Shown here in pieces: positions 39,537 through 50,972 of a stretch of 64,000 bases of DNA. Within the stretch, counting starts at the first letter, position 1; each line of letters begins with the position of its first letter. The translations under genes and the position numbers were made by a program. The notes beneath the pieces were generated by a model. The model searched no databases. It was not told the DNA's origin and worked only from the letters and a program-made list of their open reading frames with translations. Source of the stretch: Linnemannia schmuckeri (taxonomy: Eukaryota > Mortierellomycota > Mortierellomycetes > Mortierellales > Mortierellaceae); NCBI GenBank assembly GCA_029449235.1, contig JANATG010000013.1, positions 1,240,001-1,304,000 of the forward strand, given 5' to 3'.

Positions 39537-40254
39537 ATTTGTCCAGGTGGCGATTTTTTTTTTATACCAATGAAATATTTATTTTTACTAAATATCCGCC
39601 TCGTGTGTGAGCACAAGGTGAACAAGGGGCGGCCAGTCACTCTAAACTACTTTTCCGGTCTTGAAACGACGGTCCTGGTCCTCGCACCAGGTGTAGAATA
39701 CCTGTACCATCGGAGGCGGTTTATTTTTGAAGAGTGTTATGTTGGGAACCCCACTTACGTCTCTAGTAAGCGAGCGATCCATGTTGAGGTTTTTGATATG
39801 GGCTCCTCAGGCTTCCGTGGGTCCATTACTGTCCGTCGAAGGACAAAGTTCAAGAAGATGATCCTCTTGTGCTTTCACACTAGAAGACTCATCTTCTGAG
39901 AGACTTGTGACTATTCTAATTACGCTCGAGTGACATCCAACTAGGAGGGGGATTGCGGCAGGGGCGTGGGAAGGGCTTTGGAGAAGGGGATGACGTGATC
40001 CCTACCGACTTCTTCTGTGGACTTGTAACTCCGTATGCTGGGTGAGCGCGAAGAGAATAGAAACGTATCTCGGGACAGGACTATACCGTCCATTGCGGTC
40101 AGAGAAACACACCTAATGATGAAAAACCTCCACTGTTTGTGCTGCAGAACTATCTGAGGCACTTCCCAGGGTTGAACCTGGGACGTCTTGATAAGACGCC
40201 GGGCGCTTTACAGCTAAGCTGATGGACCCCAGGCCTATTTGTCCAGGTGGCGAT
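39537..40254 (-). mobile_element. SINE-like retroposon, tRNA-derived head
   Basis: An 18-bp direct repeat, ATTTGTCCAGGTGGCGAT, at 39537-39554 and 40237-40254 brackets 682 bases. Read on the minus strand, the insert begins near 40236 with a tRNA-like head and ends in an A run (T run 39554-39563 on the plus strand) next to the other repeat copy. Head with Pol III boxes, A-tail and long target duplication are the diagnostic set of a SINE. The body (39565-40155) carries no ORF I can support. At 682 bp it is long for a SINE, so it may be a composite or may have picked up other sequence. Confidence 0.7.
40156..40230 (-). pseudogene. tRNA-like head of the SINE
   Basis: On the minus strand: box-A-like CAGCTTAGCTGTAAAGCG, an anticodon-like stem GCGTC/GACGT around loop TTATCAA, and a good T arm CCCAG-GTTCAAC-CCTGGG with box B. 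The acceptor halves do not pair over seven bases, and the apparent anticodon ATC is not one normally used in eukaryotes, so it is not a working tRNA. Its position at the head of the flanked insert fits a tRNA-derived Pol III promoter. Confidence 0.65.
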
Positions 40255-40685
40255 GAGATCAGGCGTTCGTTCCTTGTGAGCTAAAGATACACGTGATATT
40301 TTCTATGCGTTCATAGATAGAATTCCTTTCGCGTATTTTTGGACGCGTCGCGCCTGGATCTACAAAGAAAAAATAATTTTCCGCCAAACAAAGGGTCACC
40401 AAAAAGTGAAAAGCAAACGCGATATCATTAAAAGTCTCAATGCTGCAATTATTTTCCAAACAAAACGTTTTCTAGGTTTTATTTTCCTAACACAATGCAT
40501 ATGCCTTTTTTTTTTCTAACAAATCTTGTGCTCGTTTTTTTTCTTTTGCAGGAATGGTAGCATTGAAGAGATATCCCTTCTACCAATAAAGAAAAAAGAT
40601 TTATCCAAAAAACAATGGCCACAAAAGTTGCAAAGAGTGCGGGGGTAGGGGTGAGGGGTGACCGGTAATTTACGCAACAGTTTGC
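40255..40685. other. Intergenic right of the SINE
   Basis: About 430 AT-rich bases with no supported gene; the right end probably holds the 3' untranslated region of the minus-strand gene that stops at 40686. Confidence 0.35.
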
Positions 40686-41126
40686 CTAACCGATGCGGGC
40701 GTCGATAGCTGCAATTTGGGCCTGGATGTCGGTAAGGCGATTGCGGTCAAAGACCAAACTTCTCTTGAGCATAAAGAGCACTTCCTTTGAGTTTTCATTA
40801 AGCTGCTTGCGGATCTCTTCACGTTCGACAATAACCGCTGGAGGACCTGAAGGCGCAGCAGTGGCCATGTTTACAACGAGTGACATGGCCGAAACCATGC
40901 TGGGATTTATGATTGGACTCTGATTGTTCTTGAGGGTGGTTTGTATCTCGCCTTGGACTTGTTGGAACTCAGCTGGGTCGAAGAGGGGGTCGGCACTTCT
41001 CTGAATCATTCCTTCAAACTTAAGGATTTGCTCCTCGTATGTGGCGATTCGTGCGGAGACTCTTGCACTGTCAGCGACCAGAACACTTCGCTTACCCTGG
41101 AGCTGGGCAATGATAGCTGCCGACAT
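40686..41126 (-). CDS. Small alpha-helical protein, unknown
   Basis: A 146-residue single-exon protein without recognised family. Two charged helical stretches, about residues 10-45 and 100-146 (the second ending LTDIQAQIAAIDARIG), have heptad-like spacing and could form an antiparallel coiled coil. They are joined by a Pro/Ala/Met-rich linker. Prefoldin-like or other small coiled-coil subunits come to mind, but no motif decides it. ATG context is good (cgATGtcggc on the coding strand side), and codon use is even over the whole frame, unlike the low-complexity frames around it. No signal peptide or membrane segment. Confidence 0.6.
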   Translation of the reverse strand: MSAAIIAQLQGKRSVLVADSARVSARIATYEEQILKFEGMIQRSADPLFDPAEFQQVQGEIQTTLKNNQSPIINPSMVSAMSLVVNMATAAPSGPPAVIVEREEIRKQLNENSKEVLFMLKRSLVFDRNRLTDIQAQIAAIDARIG

Positions 41127-42611
41127 TCTCAGAAAGATATTGGGGTTGTTTTGGTTGTTTGCCTGTTTGGGTGCAATGAAAGAGATGTGTTGATATAAAA
41201 CGTGTCGCTTTGTATGGTTTGAAGAGAAGGTGAAGAAGGAAGAACTGAAGGAAAGTAGAAAGAAGAAATGAGAAAAGGATCTCTAGTTTTTATACCATCT
41301 CTTTATCCCTGCACACTTGACCATCATCCATGCCTTTTTTTTCAACACACCTCCTCCTACGCTTCTTTCGCTTGTTCCTTCTTTTCCCTTCCTTTCTCAC
41401 TTCTTTCCTCAAGTATTGCCATCATCGATTCATGCTCCGTTATTGGAGGGTACCGCATATTTCTTGCACTATGTTTATCTCTCCTACAAGGAACAAACAT
41501 TTTTCTCATCTCTCCCTCAGCCCTATTCTTCCATGTCTTTCCGACAACGCATTGAAAACATGACGGAGCTGATCCATGGGACACTAATAGCCAAGGTGAT
41601 AATGCAAGATTAAGGTAAAAGTAATGATAGAATACCTCCAGAAGTGTGTGTGCCCTGTGCCGCGTGCGCGAAGGTTTCAATTAATGGTAGGGTAATGAAG
41701 CCCCTGAATTCGATTTGCTGCTTACATATTTCTTCATGGGTCCCCCGGATCGATTCCGTTTGTGTAGATCGTGAAGCCTTTTTAGTTTTTGTGTTTGACA
41801 ACTTCGTTATGAAGACCATCACAAGGCCGAGTGGGTCGATGAAAAAAAATGGAGGAAGAGCTTTTAACACGTGGAGTAATTGTCAATACAAGGCAAAAAA
41901 CAAAAAACAAAAATGACAAAAAGCGCATAAGAAAAAGTAAAAGTATGAGAAGGAAGATCATGCGGCATATGAGTCGAATAAAGCCGAAGATGAAGAAGGA
42001 AGACGACGAAAAGACACGTACAAGAAAGAAGCGGCAGGGTATTCTATAAATGCAAGTAAAAAAAAAAGCAAGGCGAGTGAGTGCAGTAGCTACAATGAAG
42101 GGAGGTGTGTACTTTCTACTTTTCAACAAAAGCCAAATATCCGCCTTTTTGTACCCCTCGTACATATCTACGAAAAAGCACTTTGCCGCGTTCCCTGGCA
42201 TCAAGTCAGGAGGGAACATAAGTAGCGAAGAGAAAACAGAAACGAGGAAAGGAGAAAAAAAAGAAAAATGTTCACGCGTGCACGCAGCTAGGTATTACCA
42301 AAAGAACTGGCTTGCCCACATCTACCAAAAAGAGCCTTGAATAATATGTGCGCATGTGGATGTGCGAGTATATCTGCTGCGTTTTTGCACGAAACTGTTC
42401 CTTATTGACAAGATCCTCAAAGAAAGAATGCTCTTCCCCTAAGACACAACGAAGACATAGGCACAGACACAAAGAAGCATGTTGATGTCATAAACCTTCT
42501 CCAGCTCGCATTGCTGCATGCAAGGCACAAGCATGCATCGTCATCGAGGATATCCTCAGCAGTAAAACAGAAAATATAGCCTCGAAAAAATAAATAAAAA
42601 GGCGAATTCCA

Positions 42612-42642
<31 letters not shown>

Positions 42643-43331
42643 CAAATGATCCACAAGGTGTACTGTTGTTTTGGTGCCATATGTCCTCGATCTTTCTTGT
42701 GCCCTCCTTTCTCCGGCTGTGTGACATATTTTCGGCGTGGAAAATCGAGTGACGTGCAATTCGGCTCTTTTTGTCTCGCTTGGATCCCCTAACCATTCAC
42801 CATCCACCTGTGCTTGATGCGCCGAGGGACTGTCATTTTAGATAGAGCAATTGTTATTCTGGGGTACCCCTTTAGTCGCGTTTAACCTTTTGATTTATGT
42901 ATCTCCTTTATCTATCTGTCCTTGGTCTTTTAGCCCCCCTCTATCGTCGACATCTTGTGGAAGGATTGTTTTTATTCTCTACTCAGGTAGCAACCCACTC
43001 CTTACTGAATTCTGCCTTTGTACGAGAGGAAGAACCGACATCGAACGATCAAAAAACAACGTCGCTATGAACGCTTGGCTGCCACAAGCGAGCTGACGTG
43101 CTTCTCAGATAGCATACTTAAAGACTCGGTTAAACCTTCTCTTTGAATAGTCGGAGGTCCATAGTTGACGTGTTTGCCCTTTGTTTGTGACTGTGTTGCC
43201 CTGCCCCTGATCCCCTCCCTTGTTTTTTGGATGCGATTTCTCCTTTATTTTTTCCGATGTCTTCTCTCTGCCCTTGCTCCCGCCCTTGTTTTTCTTCGCA
43301 CATTTTCTGTTTACTAGTAGATCTAATAACC
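41127..43331. other. Intergenic, no gene recognised
   Basis: 2.2 kb of mixed AT-rich sequence, with a T30-like run at 42617-42642 and A-rich stretches near 41850-42070. Several open frames exist but have biased composition, no conserved motif and no plausible start, so none is annotated. Confidence 0.4.
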
Positions 43332-43700
43332 ATGTTGAGCAAGCTAGCTATCGCCATCGCATGTCTTGTTGCATCGGCCAATGCATGGATCGTCGACAAA
43401 GCCTTCAGCCATGTTTGAAGGAAGGTGGCCTAACTGTTACCATTTCTGGCATCGTGACATAACCCCAAGTCAGTAAGGAGGACTATCGGCCCTTGGGGCC
43501 AACAGCAAGTGTCTGCTATTTACTACAAATGCGGCATCGCCGCATCGGGTAGTGTTCTTCCTCCAATGACCTTTTTCCGCTGTGTCGATGAAAAGGGATG
43601 CATCTATGCTGGCGCTAAGATGTTTGGTCTTCCTATGAGGAGACTCGAAAATGTACCAAAGGGATGCGTCGCCGAAGATATTCTCGAAGCCAATTGCTAA
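43332..43700 (+). CDS. Putative small cysteine-containing secreted protein
   Basis: Unrecognised. The first exon encodes a clear signal peptide, MLSKLAIAIACLVASANA, then WIVDKAFSH. In-frame TGA follows at 43416, so an intron must start before it: donor gtttga at 43413, acceptor near 43469, giving exons 43332-43412 and 43470-43700 and about 103 residues. The second part has five cysteines (YKC, FRC, KGC, KGC, final NC) over about 60 residues, as in small disulfide-bonded secreted proteins or effectors. Neither splice site is strong. A frameshifted, decaying gene is the main alternative, and the neighbouring DNA to the right does look decayed. Confidence 0.42.
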
Positions 43701-43703
43701 GTT

Positions 43704-45257
43704 GATGTGCAACAATACGCTCAGCTCGATCAATTGTTATCCCTTTTCGATTTTGTACCTAGTGTTTTTCCATCGTTATTGTTGCGAATCGCTCCCATAT
43801 CTCTCTTTTATACTCTTTTTCGCCAATATAAAGTCTGTAAGTTTCTTATTAGAATTACTTTCTGCGAATGGGATATATTCGAGGGTGGAAGAAAGGAAGA
43901 AAGCAAACCATACCCAAGGATTAACTTGAAATCTTCTTACCTATACTTTGTCTCCCGTCCATTTTCTCTTTCGAATACTTTCATTCTCTAAGTTCATATT
44001 CTCTCGACATGACACAGAATAGCCAGAACATGTCCAGGATTGACGGCGCATTCAAGGTCAAGATCTCTGGCAAAATGGTAGTAGAGTCGGACCCGTGTGA
44101 ATATGTATATTCTTGGATCTACGACATTCTGAGGCAGTCCCAGAGTGTAAAGCTTCTCCTGCCGTGGAATGAGGAACGACTCTGTCATTCGGTTTATCTT
44201 GTTGCCAGTCGGCGTGGATTGACGAAGAGGCGCCCGGTCTAATATATGACGTCCGCGGGGCATGCCGCTCCATTTCTTGACAGTCTAAATTCACACGACG
44301 AGAGATCACCGTCCAATCGCTTACTCAAAGCGCAGAGGGTTCACCTCCCATCCCAGCTGGGGTTGAAGTTGACTTTCCATTACCTTGGTCTCGTTAACGC
44401 GGTGTCATCCTCCAACGACCTGAACTCAGGTTCTCGCGCGCATTCGCAGCTTCCCACGCCTCGCGTTTCCCCTCAGGAACCCCGTCCTATGGTGTCAAGT
44501 CTGAGAATTTCATGGACGACAAGGAAAACAACCACTAGATCCTTACTGCAGAGTTTCTTGCCGCTGGCAAAATGACTGGCAGCGCACGGCACTCTGGCCT
44601 TGGAAGTCCTTTGGGTATCGTCTCGGATGATGGCTTGAACCAATTACTGGGCAAACGCCCTCTCCTCTAGGAAGGTCTTCTAATGAGGATGTCACCCGTG
44701 GCGAGGCTCCTTGGGCCTAGATTGAGAAAAGCATTAAGTCATTGACTCATCTCAAAAGGCTATCTCCTCAGCTGGCCTAGCTAAGAGTATTACTAAGTCG
44801 TCGTCAAGCAAGATGACTTCTCGTATGGGCATCCCTGCTCCCGGCCAGGGGGATCGGTTATCCTCAGCAGGATTGAACCGCTGGACAGGAACGAAGAAGA
44901 CATCACGCTGTATCGACCTCACCGACAGTATCCGCCTATGTCGGCCCTTACCAGGAATCACCCACCCCAACACACTCATCGTTAATCTCTTGTCCATTGA
45001 GTCTCAGGAATGGCCGACCATTCCAATTATCCTTTTCTGTGTTTTTGCTCTCGTCCCTCCCACTGTCTTGCTTGAACTTCTCTTTCGTCTTCCTTGAACC
45101 ATTCCAGCTCTCTTTTTCTTTCTTCCCTCTTCACACACACGGGACAAAGAAGATGTGTATTTCTAACCTTCTCTGATCCACAATAACAAGGTCTAACACT
45201 GCTCTTAAGGAGGCTGAAAAACGACAAGATACAAGAGAGAATATTTGTTTTTATTGT
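43704..45257. other. Decayed, formerly coding-like stretch
   Basis: Between about 44240 and 45000 the composition is GC-richer and coding-like, with Ser/Pro-rich translations, yet every frame is broken by stops and no splice arrangement I tried restores a protein. It may be an old pseudogene. I cannot name its source family. The remaining parts are AT-rich spacer. Confidence 0.3.
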
Positions 45258-48200
45258 TTAGACGAGTTTCTTGGCTTGCTCCAACATTTTGCCGATCCTT
45301 TGGTAATCCTCCAACAAACCTGTATTGTTGCAGTGGAAATAACGAAGGTCAACAAATGAGACACAGCTTACATACATATTCAGTCAACACAAAAATAACA
45401 CACAAGGCCTCGTCTTTACCTTTTATATCGCTGAGTCGGAGATCTCCAGAATTCGTGCACGCCATGAACTGGATCTGTGGACCCTCTGCTGTCCGGAGAA
45501 AGTCGAGCACACGATTCTGATTTTTATGAAAAAAAGGAGAGGGTGTTAGTTCACAGTGCTAGGACATCTCTCTCTCTTCAGCAAGTTCGCACTCACACAG
45601 GAGATCATTATCCAAGTTCGTTCTTACCCTTGTGGCGGCCTCCATAGCGCTGTCATGAGGACTAGACTTTTCCACTCTTTTTGTGCCTGGAGATCCATCC
45701 ACACTCACAGCCGAGACATTGCTCGTGACCCCTGCCGGACTCACTAGTCCTGAGATCTGGCTCTTCTCATCCCACAATCCCGATCCTGTCCATGAGCCTG
45801 TATTTGTCATCGCGTTCGTGACAGCTGTTGCTCTCCGCTTACGTTCCTCTTCCAGCGAGTTCGCTGGACTCACAGATGCTGCGGCTGCTGCTGCAGCAGT
45901 CGCCGCCAACGAGGAGGCCGCTGACAACGACCTTGACCCCCGTGTCTGATTCTGGACTCTTGGACTACCAACACCAAAGGGCGTGCTTCCATCAGAAGTT
46001 GTCAAGAATCGCCCAAAGAATTTTGAGTATCCATCCTGAACGACATCCGAGATCACTTTGAGACCCTCTTCGGCTACGCCAACGAGCTCCTGACTGACTT
46101 TGTGCCCCAATGCCTTTGTCTGGTCAAGGCCCTCTTGGAAGTTGAGTAAAGGTACTGCTGCTGGATTTGGTTTTCCTGTGTTCGCATGGATATCCGACAA
46201 GTCGCTAGGGAAGAGACAAGTAATCGCGACACAAAAGTGTGAGCCCATGTCTTGAACGCCGACAAGTATGCTAAACACGAGCATAGAGCAAATCATTTGT
46301 TGAAAAGTGTACCTTAACACCCTGATGTCACTTGAAAGGCCAAGAGCCTGAGGATCCAGTTCTTCCAGGAACGATACCACCGCCATCTATGTCCAAAATA
46401 CTTTCATGTGAGCGTGTGCACCACAGTATAATTTCCGATGTCTAACGTGCAGTTGCATGACAGACCACCTACCATGTTGGTGAGGCAATACGCCAGCTCT
46501 CCTGTGAGGTGATCCTGAACCTTGAATCTCTGGATATACCTGTTTGCATAAAATCATGAAGCCGATAGGTTAGAAGTCATCATGAAGGTGCTTAGTGATA
46601 CTCAACAATACAAAAAGTCCAAGATGGTTTACCTTAGGTTAGAAATCAGCATGGGTGGGTTACTCTTTACGACGCTAAAGATGAGCAATGGCAATAAGAC
46701 ATCGGCGCTATACTGCTTGCGAGAAGAAGGTAAGGCTATGAGAGTAGCATCTGCTGGTGCTGGTTCTGCCTTGATTGCGATTGATACTGGTGCCGGCTCC
46801 ACAACCTCAGGCACAACAATTGACAGAGTTGACGATTCTTCTACAGGAACCGGGCTCATGGGTAACTCGATATTGTCTGGGTTGATCTCTGTCGTAGCGT
46901 CGTCCTGCTTTTGCTCTGCATCTGGAATGTTACTTGCCACTACCGTCTCTGTAGTCTCGGTAGTTTCTGCTACGGGCAAGGGTCGACTGACACCTTCGTC
47001 ATCATCCGCCTGTGATCGACGCTCATATCCCTCGTCCATAGGGATCCTGGCTTGGCGGACTCCTGGTGACAGCGGAGAGTTGATTCGGGGAATGTCACCG
47101 TCCATCATGATCTTGGGCATACTGAGCCGCTTGTTCTTGATGCCGGTGAGCGAAGAGGATTTGCTCTCAGCTGCTTTTGATTCAGTAGTTGGGCTGATGG
47201 CCCCTACTGAGGATGTAGTAACAGATCCTGCATCCTGGGTATCACTGCTTGATGTCACGGTGGGTATTTCTGCATGTTGCTCTGCCTCTGCCAGCATTCC
47301 TTGAACAGCGGGCTCTCTATTTAATGCATCTACAGGATCATAGTCGGAAATAGCTATATTAATTATTTGGACCTTCTGTTTCGCACACTACAGCCACTTC
47401 GAACTTAGGAAAAAATTGACTTTAAACTTACCGACAACCACACGGTGCGAAGAGAGAATGACGTTCATCTTGTCCGTTGGCGACTTGACTAGCGCCAACT
47501 TTTGCATCTCTGGTACGTCGTTTCGATAGAATTAGAAAAACAATCATGGTCAAATGCGTATCAATCACGTATTTCGCATGCCTGGACAAAAGTTCATTGG
47601 TGAGACTAAACTTACCAACACCTCCATCGCGGATGACCTGAGCGATATGCTCAACATCCTCAGGGTGCTCCAAGACAAAACCTAGGTGCTCCAGCGTCAG
47701 ATCCAAAAAATTGAGCGCCGCAATCTTGGCCTGTAGCTGCTCATCCTGGAGGTAATCCTGGCTGTTTGGTCCGTCGGCTGATTGTGGAAAGATAACCGAG
47801 TACATCTCGCGACAAAGCCATGCCTCGACCCACTGCTGCACGCCATCAAAATCATCCTCAGCCCATCTATTGCTCATTCCTGAAGCAGATCCATAAGCCT
47901 CGAAGCGGTGACGGACCTCATCGTATTTCCGCTGAAACTCGTTCGCATAGCGGTCTGCATTGGGCAAAGGACTTTTTCTCAGCTTGATCACCATACTATT
48001 GTGGCCATTTAACAGGAATATGGATGTTAGTAACTAGCAATCAGGCACAGCTTTTATCCTTCAGCCGCGATACTAAAAAGCGAGGACATGGCATTTACAG
48101 GTACCTCTCCAGATCTCGGATCATATTATCCCACTCCAGGGGAACATCAGATGCGATCTTGGGCAGCTTTGGCAACGGTGTCGCGTCCTTTTCCTTTTCC

Positions 48201-49447
48201 TCTGCAAAACTCATAGATCGCACTGAGCTCGCAGAGCTAGCTGTCCTCCTGACTGCGGATCGATCTTTGACTGACTGAATTCCAGAAGCCAGTGGAACAA
48301 TGTGCGTCGGGGTCTCTTCTCCTTCTGGTCGCGGAATCACCTTGTTGACCAGCAATGCTTGAATAGATCCCACAGATTCGACAAAAATGACCACTGGTTT
48401 CCTGCTCGAATTGACCAATTCCAGTTCATGCTCAGCCCTTGTACTCGTGGCTCCTTCCGACTTGGAAATACTGTCAAAGAAGGATCGCTTGGTAGGTCCT
48501 GAGGCGTCCGAGACCATGGTGCCGAAATCCTGTCCTGTTGCCAGACCCAAAAGGGCAATCGATGATGACGCAGGTTTCAGAATACCTCGGATGCCGCTCA
48601 GCGTCACAAAGAGGGATTCTCCAGAGTTGCTCTCGGGGATGATGACGTGGTCTTCGTAGTATGCCCGCTGGGGAACTGGATCTTCTGTTGAGGCCGGGTA
48701 TGTTGGTAAAATCAAAATGGCCTGCATCCAATAAACAATGCAAAGCATAATTGAATTAATTAGCTTGATCATTTTCACACGATAATAGAGCACAGTGTTA
48801 TTATTCATAACAACTATTACCTTTTTGGTAACCAAAAGGCGAATGATGTCTGCGAGCTCTATGGGATGTTCTTGGATCCGCTTCAGCATAGCGAAGGCTT
48901 GAGTTCCCAAGGCCATCAAGGCCACATCCTTGGCAGTGGGCTCATTGCTCTCTCTGCCTAAAAAGGAGCTACTCCGCTCTCTTCCTCCTGCTGCTGGTGA
49001 CGACGATGACCCTGTGCTGTTTTCTGCAATGCTGCTTGGTCGTCGATTCAGAATAGGCACCGAAAATATGCTGTCCTTCGAAAGAATAGAGGACCTGGTC
49101 GCTGTCGTGTTTCCGCTTGTTCGTCGAGTAGGAAGGCCAGGCATGGGGGACGAAGCAGCAGAGACAGACGCAGCTCTTCTTGAGAAGGAAGCTGCAGGAA
49201 GAGCTGTTCCTGAAGGTGAAAGCGGGTCGTCAAAGGTGTCTGAGGAATCCCTTGCACTTTTGAGGCCACTCTCGCTTCCACCGAGAGGATGTGAATGTGA
49301 CCGAAGAGAGGCAAATGGGGCGGCATCGCGTAGGGGAGTGTCGGAGGGTGGGGTTGCTGAAGCTGAGCGAGTGGTGTTTGAGACGGAGGGGTTCGCCCGT
49401 GAGCGGGTGAGGCCGTCGAAGAAGGATAAGCCTGGTATGTTCTGCAT
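45258..49447 (-). CDS. VPS9-domain protein (Rab5-family GEF)
   Basis: Guanine-nucleotide exchange factor of the VPS9 type, acting on Rab5/Vps21-class GTPases at endosomes. Ten exons on the minus strand: 49447-48821, 48721-48105, 47995-47616, 47509-47432, 47353-46633, 46539-46473, 46386-46313, 46204-45628, 45516-45420, 45319-45258; every junction is in phase, 1,099 residues. The first 180 residues are Ser-rich and disordered. Residues about 185-410 form an unrecognised folded region. The VPS9 domain starts near 440, with NFLDLTLEHLGF and VKSPTDKMNVILSSHRVV. Its second half has SADVLLPLLIFSVVKSNPPM and GELAYCLTNM. The Asp and Pro of the first and the Tyr and Thr of the second are the exchange residues known from Rabex-5. 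A disordered insert of about 200 residues divides the two halves. The C-terminus ends in a short helix. Confidence 0.87.
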
Positions 49448-49811
49448 TGATGTGTGTTTGTTGTGTTCAGCGGTCGAGAGTATGGTTGTTGATGAAGAGG
49501 AGAGGTGTGTGTGAAAAAAACAGAGCGTAATGAGACACTTTTGTGAAAAAATACTCTTCGACGCGCGAGCCCGCCAAGACGAGACGAGGTGACTGCTTAT
49601 CGCTTAAACGTGCTACGCTGCCACGTCGAACAACCAAGGTGAACCTCGCGACCATCTCTTAGTACAACCTTGATCTTCTAGTACATATCCAAAACCATTC
49701 AATATCTATATACAAAACATAATGCATGTTGCTTTTTAATCTTTTTTATTCAAAATATGTTTTACATCTGATGTACAAAAGGGAAAGGAAGGAGGTACAG
49801 AGATATGTCGT
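49448..49811. other. Short intergenic region
   Basis: 364 bases between the VPS9-gene start and the pirin 1 stop, both on the minus strand. The left part should hold the VPS9 promoter; the AT-rich right part (49680-49790) fits a 3' untranslated region. Nothing else is seen. Confidence 0.4.
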
Positions 49812-50702
49812 TTACGCGATGGTAGAACGCCAGTTGCGGGCGCGCTCGAATCCGTTCTTGTTGTTCTGGTAGTCCACAAACGTGTCATAGATCTCCTCGG
49901 ACGAGTTCATGACAAAGGGACCGTGCTGAACAATCGGCTCCTTCAGGGGTTCGCCAGCAATGAACATAAAGTGTGCATCCTCGTCCTTGGTCTGGATCTT
50001 GACCGTCGTGGCACCGTCCTCCGAGAGGGTGAGGGTGTGATGTGCCTTGCCCTCGAACTCCTTGTCACCGATAAATGCCTTGCCCTTGAGCATATAGATG
50101 AACCCGGTGTAGGTCGAGGGGATGGTCTGAGTGACAGTCTTGTTCTTGTCCATCTTGAAGTCGAGGTACATGGTGGGCGTGCGAGTGTAGACCTGGGACT
50201 TGACTCCGTGAGACTCGCCGGCAATGACCTTGACAACGACACCGTCCTGAGGAGTGGCACGAGGGATCTGGCCATCAAGGAGTTCCTGGTACTGGGGCTC
50301 ACACATCTTGTGCTCCTTGGGGAGGTTGATCCACAGCTGCAGTCCATGAGCACGAGTCTGAGACTTGACTGGCATCTCGGAGTGTACAATACCGCGACCG
50401 GCGGTCATCCACTGCAAGTCACCAGGTCCGATGGTTCCCTTATGTCCTGCAAAGTCCTCGTGCTGGAACTGTCCCTCGAGCATGTATGTCACAGTCTCGA
50501 AGCCGCGGTGAGGGTGGTCGGGGAAGCCACCGTTCTTGTCGACAGAGAACTCGTCGAGCATGAGGAAAGGGTCGTGGTTACGGAGCTCGGGGCGTCCGAT
50601 GGATCGACGGACACGGGCACCGACACCTTCGGATTGTTCTCTTGAGAGGACTGACTTTGTGATGGATCTGGAGAGAGGGGTGGAGGTAGAGATAGCAGCC
50701 AT
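49812..50702 (-). CDS. Pirin-family protein 1
   Basis: Bicupin metalloprotein of the pirin family, intronless, 296 residues from the ATG at 50702 (frame extends upstream, but the TATA box at 50846-50853 places the start here). The N-terminal cupin shows FPDHPHRGFETVTY and GRGIVHSEMP; the two His of HPH and the His and Glu of HSE are the Fe(II) ligands of human pirin. DFAGHKGTIGPGDLQWMTAG is the pirin family block. Known family roles include quercetin 2,3-dioxygenase activity and nuclear cofactor function, so the reaction here is open. A second pirin, 297 residues, lies at 58428-59321 on the same strand; the two share long identical stretches (for example PKEHKMCEPQYQELLD). A large NACHT-WD40 gene stands between them. 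Confidence 0.93.
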   Translation of the reverse strand: MAAISTSTPLSRSITKSVLSREQSEGVGARVRRSIGRPELRNHDPFLMLDEFSVDKNGGFPDHPHRGFETVTYMLEGQFQHEDFAGHKGTIGPGDLQWMTAGRGIVHSEMPVKSQTRAHGLQLWINLPKEHKMCEPQYQELLDGQIPRATPQDGVVVKVIAGESHGVKSQVYTRTPTMYLDFKMDKNKTVTQTIPSTYTGFIYMLKGKAFIGDKEFEGKAHHTLTLSEDGATTVKIQTKDEDAHFMFIAGEPLKEPIVQHGPFVMNSSEEIYDTFVDYQNNKNGFERARNWRSTIA

Positions 50703-50845
50703 TTTGAGTAGTAGTCTTGTTGTTGTAAGGAGAGGAGTAGTTGGGTGAATGGGAGTAATGAAGAAGACTATTGTAGTAGTCGAGTGGAGATAAGATGCTG
50801 TTTTTTTGTTGGGATGAAGGAGGGAGTTGTGCCATAGGTGAGTTG

Positions 50846-50853
50846 CTTTTATA
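50846..50853 (-). promoter_or_regulatory. TATA box of pirin 1
   Basis: TATAAAAG on the minus strand, 144 bases before the pirin 1 ATG and about 90 bases downstream of the CTAAGCC/GGCTTAG element. Confidence 0.6.
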
Positions 50854-50941
50854 CTTTTTTGCCGCTCACTTCTTCCCCTGTTTCTCTTTCCTTCAGTCCT
50901 TCTCTCAATTGATAATTTGATGATCAATGGCCAATGAAAGT

Positions 50942-50972
50942 TGACTAAGCCTTGGATGAGCGGGTGGCTTAG
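50942..50972. promoter_or_regulatory. Inverted-repeat element upstream of pirin 1
   Basis: TGACTAAGCC, then 14 bases, then GGCTTAG; the CTAAGCC and GGCTTAG arms are exact inverted repeats. The same arms occur upstream of pirin 2. TGACTAA is a known recognition form for fungal Yap1-type bZIP factors, and TGACNNNGC is the core of the animal antioxidant response element, so an oxidative-stress bZIP site is a fair reading. Confidence 0.6.

Noticed and set aside
39465..39899. 144-codon plus-strand frame overlapping the SINE-like element
   Set aside because: It crosses the left target repeat and the T run, so it mixes host and element sequence; no protein features.
40156..40230. Functional tRNA gene
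   Set aside because: Acceptor arms do not pair and the apparent anticodon ATC is not normally used; better explained as the head of a SINE.
41782..42219. 145-codon minus-strand frame
   Set aside because: Phe/Leu/Arg-rich translation of an A-rich stretch with no family or splice support.
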